Positions 1-8,600 of a stretch of DNA of 13,852 nt are shown one piece after another. The position numbers were made by a program, and so were the translations under genes. The stretch spans positions 1 through 13,852 of the forward strand of contig NW_014012156.1 in assembly GCF_000611645.1 (NCBI RefSeq), read 5' to 3'. Source of the stretch: Monoraphidium neglectum (Eukaryota; Chlorophyta; Chlorophyceae; Sphaeropleales; Selenastraceae). Under the pieces are notes generated by a model. That model was not told the DNA's origin, made no database searches, and saw only the letters and a program-made list of their open reading frames with translations. Each line of letters starts with the position of its first letter. The first letter of the stretch is position 1.

Positions 1-1
1 G

Positions 2-67
<66 letters not shown>
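1..67. repeat. (CA)n microsatellite in an intron
   Basis: Four GC dinucleotides are followed by about 29 uninterrupted AC units up to base 67. The tract lies about 70 bases upstream of the acceptor used by the exon at 139, so it appears to be intronic. It runs to the left window edge and may be longer. Alternating purine-pyrimidine sequence of this type can adopt Z-DNA and is prone to slippage, so its length is probably variable. Confidence 0.95.
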
Positions 68-72
<5 letters not shown>

Positions 73-138
73 CTGCACATACAAGAATGCATGCACACAA
101 ACATGCACGCATCTCCCCGCCCTCGCACCTCTCCGCAG

Positions 139-276
139 GACCTGGGAGCCAAGGACATGGCCGACGTCAGGCACCTGCTGACCAGCGGCGCCCTGCGCCT
201 CGAGTGCCGCAGCGCCGCCGCGCAGGCGGAGGGCGGCGTGCACGACATGCTGGCCTACGAGAAGAAGCCCTGGTGA
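139..276 (+). CDS. Last coding exon of an unidentified plus-strand gene (5' part outside window)
   Basis: A pyrimidine-rich stretch ending in CTCTCCGCAG at 129-138 looks like a good 3' splice site. From 139 an open frame in phase 0 runs to a TGA at 274-276. The 45 encoded residues begin DLGAKDMADVRHLLTSGALR and end HDMLAYEKKPW. They read like a genuine globular C-terminus: mixed charged and hydrophobic residues with third-position GC bias, unlike the intronic text just upstream. I do not recognise the family. The upstream intron contains the CA microsatellite, and all earlier exons lie to the left of the window. A GT directly overlaps the stop (CCCTG then GTGATC), so splicing to a further exon is possible, but none is evident downstream. 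Existence as an exon is fairly likely; function is unknown. Confidence 0.55.
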   Translation, partial: DLGAKDMADVRHLLTSGALRLECRSAAAQAEGGVHDMLAYEKKPW

Positions 277-1357
277 TCTGGGCAGATCTCCTGTCCGATT
301 CGGCGGCGGCGGGGCGCCGTCGTGTGCGGTCGAATGGGGGTCCGAAGACTGCTGAAAGGGGGGGCCCGTGGCGCAGGCCTGCTGCCCGCCGGCTCAGCGC
401 CAGGGCGCTCGCGGCGCGGACAGGCGGTTGCTCGTCGTCAAGGTGCCCGCTGTTGGCGGCAGGGGCGCGCGTGCCTGGCCCGAGGCCAGGTCGAGGGCAG
501 CCACTGCTGGGCCGCAGGCGGCCCTGCAGACAGACGGTGGAGTCGGTCAGCGGCAGAACCAGGGCAAGCATGCGGGGCGGGCTTGCCCCACCCTGGCTTG
601 ACTCGAATGGCCAAGGGTGCCGCTTGCTAGCCGTGCTTTTAGCACAACATTGTTAGCAGCACCCATCCGTTCTGCACGGCTGCTGGTGCGGCGCACACAC
701 CTTTCGTGGCGCATGTTGATGTCTTGCCTCCTCCGGTGGCCCCTGCCGACCCAGTGGACACGTGCCCGAGGGTGGCACCCACCCCCGTGTGTGCATGCGG
801 AGGGGCACTTGGGTGATTGCGCTCTTATGTTGTCTCTCATGCGGGCCCTCACACATTTTTCAAACCAACGCGAACCTCTGCTTGTGCATGCCCAGATGCG
901 CAGGCGTCCTGCGGCATCTCATTTTCTTTCTGGCACGCAGCGTGGCCGGGTTGCTGAGCAGTCCGTGCCCCTGCAATGGCCCCCACACACACTATCAGCA
1001 CTTGCTTTCTCATGCGCGCATGTTCACTGGGATAGGCCGCAATCTCGAGCCACGGTCTTTGTTGGTGGGCTTGCGCAGGGGCTGTTGGGTGCAACGTTCA
1101 GCATGGTGCAGGGCGCAAGCACAGCCCGGGCTGCACACGCCCCCATTCCTCCACGTGAATTGAACTGTGCAACTCCCCTTCGTCGCGAGCAGATGATAAG
1201 TAAAATTGCAAGTTGATTACTTGAGCCCCTCATGCGATGGGCCAGCAGCAGCATGACACAGCACAGAGGCGGCGACAGCAAGTGTGACATGACAGCACAC
1301 GCAGCACAGGCGATGCAGAGCCGACCGAAAGCCGGCTCGCTAGATTGCCGGCCCTGC
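277..1357. other. Convergent intergenic spacer / 3' untranslated sequence
   Basis: This stretch lies between the stop codon of the plus-strand gene at 276 and the stop codon of the minus-strand EXO5 gene at 1358, so it should hold two 3' untranslated regions tail to tail. Bases 277-640 are very GC-rich; 650-1230 are more mixed and rich in CA/GT. Open frames exist on both strands but show no recognisable motif and no codon bias distinct from composition. I found no TGTAA (the usual green-algal polyadenylation signal) in this interval on either strand, so the 3' ends cannot be placed. Confidence 0.6.
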
Positions 1358-1594
1358 TCAGAAGAGCTCCTCGCTCTCTTGGTGCCGCCCGCACGCCAGG
1401 CCGCCGCAGGGCGCCTGATAGGGGCACCACCCACACTTGTAGTCAGCCTGCTCCGGTAGCACCTTGAGGGGCGGCGCGGCGCCCCGCCAGAAGGCCGTGT
1501 GCGCCGCGAGGCGGCTGGCTAGCCAGCGGGGGTGGTGTTGGAATCGGTCCTCCCAGATGAGGGACGCGTCACCTTGGGCCTGGGTGTGTGTGTG

Positions 1595-1632
<38 letters not shown>

Positions 1633-2251
1633 GTCCGCCGTCCATGCATGCCACGTGTGCAGCAACAAGGCTAGCAGATTCAGCTTTGACTCATTTCTTA
1701 CATCTCTTCTCCCAACAGCCCCAACCAGAGCCCAGGACGCCAAGCTGCCAGACACGGCTGGCCCACCTCCCAGATCACCACGAGCTGCTCGCTGATGGGC
1801 GGCAAACGCGTCGCCGCTGCATGCACGAGGCCCATCGCATCAGCCAGCGTCATCGCGACAGCCCCCTTGTCGCCGCAGACGCCGCCGCTCCCGCCGGGAT
1901 CGGCGGCGCTGGCACCGGCCGGCGTGCAGCCGAACATCGCCGCCGCCTCCGCCGCCACGCGCGACGACAGCCGCGCCCCCGGGTCGAGCCCGCCCATCGC
2001 CCCGCAAAACCTGTGGAGCGCGCCAGGGGCGCTCGCGGCGCGCACACCCCGCAGCAGCTGAAGGTACAGCATGGCCTGCAGCCGCGCGGGCGCGATCTGC
2101 TCGGCGCGCGGCGCGCCGCGCGAGGCTCGGGTCTTGCGCTCTACAACGGCCACTTGCCAGGTGCCGTCGACGCGACTGGCCTGCAGCCGCAGCTCGTCAG
2201 CAATTCCAGTGACAAACACGTCTGGAAGCTGCTGCTGACCCTGCTGCTGAC

Positions 2252-2330
<79 letters not shown>

Positions 2331-3308
2331 ATGTTGATGATGACGATGACGATGGTCCTGCGCGTATGCTTCAGGTTCCGCCCCTCCTCCCAGCCAGCCG
2401 AAGAGAAATACTTCCCGGGTCACGCAATCCGCAGACAGCAATTGGGTGATGCCCGCTGCCGTGTTGACCAGTTTGACCGCCGCCAGATCCTCGTCGGTCT
2501 CAGCTTCGACCTCTATCTCTTCCACGCCCATCTCATTCTCCAGCTGCCTGGACACGTGATGCATGGTTGCGAATGAGGTTGCGCGTGTGAGCGTGACAGC
2601 TTGTCAGTCAGGCTGCTTCCAGCGGTCGGCAGTTGGCAAGATGTCTGCGGGTGAGGCCTGTTTCGGCGGCAACCATGCACCTGTGCCGCGACGAGCCGCT
2701 GCGCATCGCAGCGCTGCGGCGCTTGGTGTCGGGCCGCTGCAGTGCAAACGCGACTTGCATCTGCGTGTTAGTTATGAGGTTGTGATACCGTCTGTTTAGG
2801 CGCACACAGAGAGCGAACCAGGGTGCTCGGCGGGAGTTGTCAAGGGTGCCATTCCGTGGCCGTCACAAGCGGAGCCCCCAGAACCGTGGCGCTCGCACAC
2901 AGCAAAAAAACGGGATGCAGATTTGTTGGAAATCACCTGGCACCACTCTGACCCAGTGATGTCGGTTGCATACAAGCCCCTCGGCCGGAATGAGGACTGC
3001 CGGTCGCTTGCTGTGCACACTGCCGCCAGGTCAGCATCTGTCAGCGGCGGCACCGTCACCCCAACTTCAGGTGCGGCGGCGGTGGCAGGGGCAGCAGCAA
3101 ATGTAGCCGTAGAAGCAGCGTCAGCAGCCTTAACCCTGTCCTTTGCCTCGGCGAATGCGGCAGCCTCTGCAGGCTTGGCAGTGACCGCAACGCATGCACT
3201 CAAGGGATCCATTGTTGTTGCTGCCGCTGCCGCCCTGCTGCCTCCGCCAGGCTGTTCTGCCCTTTCCAAGTATGGCGGATCACCCGGGCTGGTTGCGGTC
3301 AGTGACAT
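1358..3308 (-). CDS. EXO5: EXO5-family single-strand DNA exonuclease (exonuclease V / DEM1-like), four exons
   Basis: Exons on the minus strand are 3308-2937, 2760-2681, 2547-1767 and 1579-1358, giving 484 residues. Introns of 176, 133 and 187 bases all have GT-AG ends and matching phases (0, 2, 0). Exon 1 ends in LYATDITGSEWCQ, the family's N-terminal motif with the first Fe-S cysteine (C123). The exon 2/3 junction rebuilds GSSRHRQLENEM, and exon 3 continues with TDEDLAAVKLVN and VTREVFLFGW. The PD-(D/E)XK core is GIADEL (D268) and VVERKTR (E287, K289). Exon 4 carries DYKCGWCPYQAPC (C460, C463, C469), completing the four-cysteine Fe-S set. Known members are nuclear or mitochondrial single-strand DNA exonucleases acting in genome maintenance; location here is not visible. 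Odd points are 26 glutamines (residues 224-249) between FGW and GIADEL, and an Ala-rich N-terminus. ATG 3308 is the first in-frame ATG of exon 1; an upstream mini-exon is an alternative start. Confidence 0.92.
1584..1631. repeat. (TG)n microsatellite abutting the acceptor of EXO5 intron 3
   Basis: The tract is nearly pure TG on the plus strand with one CG interruption at 1601. On the coding (minus) strand it reads as CA repeats ending directly in CCCAG, the acceptor at 1582-1580. The usual pyrimidine tract is thus replaced by alternating C and A right up to the splice site. Confidence 0.93.
2253..2330 (-). repeat. (CAG)26 trinucleotide repeat encoding polyglutamine in EXO5
   Basis: Twenty-six consecutive CTG units on the plus strand read as 26 pure CAG codons in the EXO5 frame. 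They are flanked by His-rich code (HRHRHHQHQ) on the N-terminal side and two GQQQ units on the C-terminal side, suggesting growth by slippage of an older Gln-rich linker. Purity implies recent expansion and probable length variation between strains. The tract translates as polyleucine in one plus-strand frame, which is an artefact. Confidence 0.97.
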
Positions 3309-3377
3309 AGCTGGCTGCTGAGCAGCGCTCGGCGATGCGGGCAGCACAGCGTGCACGGCGTGGTGCGGGTGCCCAGC

Positions 3378-3400
3378 ACTTACCGCCGCTGCCGCTGCAT
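3378..3400 (-). promoter_or_regulatory. Upstream ATG of EXO5: six-codon uORF or tiny first exon
   Basis: On the minus strand an ATG at 3400-3398 begins a six-codon frame (MQRQRR) closed by TAA. The same bases contain a perfect donor, GTAAGT at 3383-3378, after 17 coding bases (phase 2). A phase-compatible acceptor exists at AACCAG just inside exon 1 (after ACC AG, following ATG 3308), which would fuse MQRQR to residues beginning PGDPPY. Either a uORF in the leader or an alternative mini-exon is possible; the sequence alone does not decide. Confidence 0.35.
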
Positions 3401-3545
3401 CTTAAGATCTGCTTTTGTGTTTTTTGCTGCCGTGTTTCTCGTTGTCCAATAGTGCCATCGGCACACCCGAGCGTTTGCTGCTAGGATCGTGATTGGACGG
3501 GCTGCATGCGTTGATGTTGCCAGCACGTTTGCCTGCAATAAGCAT

Positions 3546-3553
3546 CTTTTATA
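3546..3553 (-). promoter_or_regulatory. TATA-like box upstream of EXO5
   Basis: The minus strand reads TATAAAAG here, in a locally AT-rich stretch. It lies 146 bases upstream of the ATG at 3400 and about 240 upstream of the ATG at 3308, which leaves room for a normal leader. It is a plausible core promoter element for EXO5, but the match is to a short consensus only. Confidence 0.45.
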
Positions 3554-3559
3554 GTAAGA

Positions 3560-5636
3560 ATTGATCTTCTCAGGTGCTGGTAACTGGCCATATCAAACTG
3601 TGATCTGATGCCGCGTGGGGTGACGTGGGAGCCAGCGATGCAGGGTCTCCCGCTGTCTTGTAGATCAACCCCAGTTGCATCCGCACCCTGTGTTCCAGCC
3701 GTGGCAGGTTGGTGTGGCGACGGCTAGTTTACTATCTGTGCGTTGCTGAGTGCCGCACGCTGCTGTCAGCCCTGCTTCAGAGTGGCGTCCGCGGGCGGCT
3801 ATCAACTTCGAGAGAGCGCTGCGTGTGTTTGATGCGCTAAGTATGTTCGCTTGGGTCGTGCAGCAACTGTGTAGACATCAGTCATGCGCACACGGGCGGG
3901 GCGCACTGGTCTGACACTCACCGTAGTCCAGTGATTCCTTCCCAAGGCTGCAGGAAATCGCACGCCTTCCCTTGCGTGCACCTCAGCTGGTCATGAGATT
4001 CTGCGGGTGCCCTTGCACGATGTTGTGATGAGAAGGTGGATCAGATAAGCAACTTTACAAACGCAGCGGGGTGACAACTCTCGGGCGTATGCGGGGAGAC
4101 ACTTGTTGTGGATAGTGGCAAGCTGCACAGCTGCCGTCATGACAGTCGGCCACGAGACGGGCACAAGATATGACCAGTACTGCGAGTACCAGTCACACGA
4201 GTAGTGCCCACAACAGGCACGTGCACGTGCACGGGGGCCTCTCAAACGCCTGCTGGGGGATGTATGTGCGGGCGAATGTGTTAAAACTTTTTGTTGCCCG
4301 TGCTGGTGCCTTTTCCTCAATGCGCCTGCTGTTGGCCAACAAAATTCTACGTATTCATGAAACACTGCGTGAAAGCCGAACGCTGGGCAGGAAGGCTTCA
4401 AAACAAACAAGCTTGCTGCCTTGCGCAATCAAGCGAGGCAGCAACGGCTGGGGCATCGGCCCGGATCCATGCACACAGCAAAGGGGAAGGCTTTTTCCAA
4501 GCACGACCGGCAAGCGAGGCACGATTTGCATACGGTACATCCGGCAAGGCTAGTCAAAGCTATTCAAGCTGTCACAGCCAGATTCTACCACTTTGTATAT
4601 AAGGCATGCGTGGACGAGAGAGTCAAGGCGGACTGCTGCCGCAAGATGGGCAAGCGTCCAGGTGCCTTCAACACACAAGGCCGTCCATAAGCAAAACCCT
4701 GCATGCATATCCACACAAGGAGACAGGCACATGGCATGTGACGCAGCAAAGGTGATGCATCAGCTGGTGGGAGAGGTGAGGGTGGGATTCCCGTGGCCAC
4801 ACAATGGGTTGGCCGCAGGCGCTGGTCGGGACATCCAGCTATGGTGAGGAGATGGGCGATCAGCCGTGTCTACCACTTTTTGATTCGGCATTCGTGACAC
4901 AAAACACTGAAGCACGAACAGTCTTTCATTCGACTGGGCGCCTCACAGCAATGAGGTCCACGGGCAAAACCCCGTCTATGCATCACTCTCAGGAGAGTGA
5001 CGGCGTGCATGCGAAGCGCTCAAGCATCAGATCCTCCCTCAGCCATTCATCAGGTGCCGGGGGGACAAACGTCACACAGCCACACAAACGTTTGAGAACG
5101 GGCATGTGCGCTGCACACCTTCTGGTCGAGGCTGCACAAACATTCGGCCTTTGGGCAAGCGGTACACAGGTTGTGGGGAAAGGGCAAAAGGGTTGCCTGC
5201 TAGGATACCAAGCACATGCGTCATTATGTGTTTTCAGCAATCTTGTCACCAAGGCAGCCGGTTCCGCATCCAGCAAAAGGGCTTGCCACACACAAGTCCT
5301 GCAAGCAGGGTTTCTGGCCGCAAAGGCCAAAAGGGTTCCGCTCCAAGTTTTTGGTGGAGCACGCACTGTCTTGTAAACTGCTGAACTCTAAAGGCCACTG
5401 CAAGCAAGCGGGGATGCGCAGCAGCAGACTGCGCGCCCTAGCCTGCGCCGCTCCTCACCGCGGCGGCAAATGCGCCAAATGAGTTGCGGGCATGTGACGC
5501 CCTGGTGACATTAGGGGGCGGTTCCCAAGCCGCGTGCGAGGGAGTGGTGGGGGACAACAGCGCCGAACATCTTGGGCCTGCATGCACTTCAAATGCACCG
5601 AGCGGGCCAGGGGTGCTGAACCCAGAAAGGCGACAT
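3560..5636. other. Gene-poor interval, probably EXO5 upstream region plus a long 3' UTR
   Basis: No coding sequence could be supported here. Base composition falls well below that of the flanking exons and the text is rich in GCATGC, CACA and CAAG-like words, as in the other non-coding stretches of the window. The right part should contain the 3' untranslated region of the large minus-strand gene that stops at 5637. The only minus-strand TGTAA I saw is at 4059-4055, about 1.6 kb past that stop. The longest plus-strand open frame (4804-5376) has no recognisable motif and no codon bias like the real exons. No tRNA, repeat family or transposon ends were seen. Confidence 0.55.
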
Positions 5637-8600
5637 CTACACTCGCGCCAGCAGCGTCACCCACACCTCCTGAAAGCCCGGCACCACCGCCGCCAGCGCC
5701 GGGTCGGGGGAGAGGCTCAGAGCAGGAGCTGCGACAAGCAGTGACACGCGGCGCTCGTGCAGCCCCAGCGCTGCCAGAGGCGGGCAGGCGGCCGTCCTGC
5801 AGCTGCAGCTGGGGCTTGAGCAGCAGCCCCAAACAGTCGCGGCGGCGACGGCGCAGGAAGGGGCGGCGGGGCGGCGGCAGGGGAGGGGGCCAGCGCACGT
5901 GGAGGCCCCGTCGCGCGTATGCTCCACGGCGGAAGCGGAGGATCGGCGGCGAGCAGCATCGCGGCCAGAGGAGCGGCGGCGGGCAGCCTGACGACCGCTG
6001 CCGCGCGGCGCGCGGCCGGCACCGCAGGTCGTCCCTTGCGAGCACTGGGGGTTGTTGGTGGGGGGCCCGGCGGCGGCGGCGGCAGCCCCCGCGAGCTGGA
6101 TGGTCCCCTCTTTCACAAGCAGCGTGCAGCGGACCTCGTTGAACAGCACCGTGCCGTCAGCCATGGCCGCGAATGACGCGGCAACCGAAGGCGGGGGCGG
6201 GGTTGAAGGGCTGCCAGCGGCGATGTGCGCCCTGCGGTGGGTGTGAAAGGCAAGTGCGCGGGAAAAGCGGCTTGAGAAGACAAGGGTTGTGGACAACCTG
6301 CCCTGTGTTGACAGCTGCGCTACAGCAACGCAGCAAACTCGTGCAACACATTTGCACAGCGCGCACTGTGCAGTGCGCTTCCCGCAGCGCCCTTGCCCAA
6401 CTCACCAAGACAGCGCCCAAGATTCCGCGCCGTCCCCACCGCAGCCCTCGCGTTCGACCAGAACCGTGCACCGCATCTCCTGGTAGCCCGGCAGCGCCGC
6501 ACCAGCAAACGGCTGTGCGGATGCGTGCGGGGTGCGCGAGGCCGCACGGCGCAGCATGGCGCACCCTGCATCCTCTCCCGTGTTGCCCCAGAAACCGCCG
6601 CCGCCGCCCTCCTGCTGGGCGCTGCCCGCCAGCGCCGCGAGCCGCACGACGCGGCAGCCAGGCAGGCAGCTGGCGGCTGCGGGGAGGGGCGTGCTGATGC
6701 AGTCCGACCCTTGCCCGGCAGAGACTCCCTTGACCAGGAAGGCAAAGGCGCACTCCTTGAAGCCGGGGGGCACGCACGTGCGGGACAGCAGCACGACACT
6801 CGGAGCGGCCAGGCCCTCTGAGCTTGCGGCCAGCCCTATCAGGCCGTGGGGAAAGGCGCCATCAGATGTGGGTGCGGCGCCACCTGCAGGCCAGCCGGCG
6901 TTGCGGAAGCCGCCCATGAGGACGCGCGCAGCGGGGGCTCGCTTTGGAGCACCAGGGGCCTGCACGGCCGTCATGATGGGCGCGGTCGGCGTGCTGAGCC
7001 CGCGGCTGCCGTCGTCCCCGCCGCCGCCCTGGCCGGCGCCGGCTGCTTGCACGCCCTCGGCCGCGGGCTCCATCTCGGCAGCACGCAATGCGCACTGCCG
7101 GGGCTGCGCCTGTTGCTGGTGCTCCTGCCCCGCCCGGGCCAGCTCCGCCGCGACGACGTCAGCAAGGCCGCCGGGGACCAGGGCCCCTGCAGCGCCGGCG
7201 TCACACCGGTCGGCAGCCAGCAGCTGCTGGCCGTGCCAGCTGGCAGGCAGGCCCGCGGCGGCGGCTGCGGTGACCAAGACTGAGGTGGTGGCAAAGCAGG
7301 TGTTGGTGACAAGGAACTCGAGCAGGACCTGCTTGGCAGGTGGCACAGAAAGGGAGGGTTTTGGTGCGAAATCAGAGGGGTCCGGAGGCTTAGATCCTGG
7401 CATGGGACGGTGAAAGTGAAGGCTGCTCATGGGTCAAAGCACCCAGGTGGCTCAAGCCATCCCTGAAACCGCACCTCTGCATGTTGGGGGCGGGTGAGGC
7501 ACCCACGCAGCACCACTGCAAGGCCACCCACCATGGTGCTGCTTGCCAGCTCGCATGCGGCCCGTATGCCGATGCCCTTGAGCGCGGCCGCATCGCAGCC
7601 CGCCAGCGCGACCACAAAGCTGATGTCATCGAGCAGCGGCAGCCAGTGCTCGTGGTATGCTGTGGCGCGGGGCTCCGGGAGCAGCGGCTGCGGCACCATA
7701 GACCCGTGACCACAAGGGGTAGACCCCACGGCGCCGTGCGAGCGCCGCCGCAGGGGCGGTGGCGTGGACGGACCCGCGCCATCAAACGAGCATGCTGGTG
7801 CCTCCTCTTGCCCGGTCTCCTGCGCGGCCGCCGTCATCCTGTCCAGCAGCGTGCACAGCTCGTCCTTGGCGGCGTCCGGCAGCACGAGCAGCGTCAGCGA
7901 CGCTAGCACGCAGCCCTCTGGCGGAACAGAGGCCGCCCAAGCCGAGTCCTGCGCGCTGCTGGCGGCGCCGCCCTCTTGCTGATGCTGGCGCGTCGCAGCC
8001 CTGCCGGCCCCGTCGGTGCCGGAGGGGTCGCAGTGGTGCGACGACCTCGGCACGCTGCACCAGGGTTGCACAGCGCCAAAGCGCAGGCACCCTCCGTCCC
8101 CAGCGCTATCCACTGTAACGCTGCCATTGCTGATGCGGGGGCCACAGGCTGTGCTGTCGCTGTGCGGGCCGAGGAGCCACTCCGAGAAGCTGGGGCGCTG
8201 CGTCGGCAGCCGCGAGGCATCCACAGCATCGCTGGGAGCAACAGCGGCGGTGGCTGGGGTTGTGCCTGAGAGGATGAAGAGCGTGTAGGTGCCCTGCTGC
8301 AGCTGGGCATGCCAGGGCAGCTGGACCCTTTGAGAGGAAGAGGGCGGCGAGCGGCAGGACAGACGTTGCTGTGGACGCGGCCGTGTGGGTGGGTGGAAGG
8401 TTGGCCGCCAATGTGGCTTGGATGCGGGAGCGTTCCGCTCCAAAGCAGCGGGACAACAGTTCACATGCAAAGGACAAAGCTGGCTGCGTGCACTCGCACG
8501 GCAGGGCTTGCTTGCTGTTAGCAAAGGGTGGGGAGGCTCGATATTGGGCCCAAGGCCAGAGCCATCACATTTTTCACGGCATCAAACCCTTGTTGACATA

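Noticed and set aside
87..656. Plus-strand Arg/Ala-rich frame of 189 codons over the left exon
   Set aside because: Different frame from the exon at 139-276, begins in intronic CA-rich DNA and shows only composition-driven residues.
1698..2564. EXO5 taken as a single exon starting at ATG 2564
   Set aside because: That ATG lies in the intron before exon 3; upstream exons restore the DITGSEWC motif and the GSSRHRQLE motif in phase, and the last 23 codons would read into intron 3.
1464..2576. Long plus-strand open frame of 370 codons with polyvaline/cysteine and polyleucine runs
   Set aside because: It is antisense to EXO5; the runs come from reading the TG microsatellite and the CTG repeat on the wrong strand, and it crosses an EXO5 intron.
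4804..5376. Plus-strand open frame of 190 codons whose stop overlaps a TGTAA
   Set aside because: No recognisable motif, composition like the neighbouring non-coding DNA, no splice-compatible partners; the TGTAA overlap is likely chance.
6532..7413. Plus-strand open frame of 293 codons
   Set aside because: Antisense shadow of exon 4 of the large gene; GC-rich codons on one strand leave few stops on the other.
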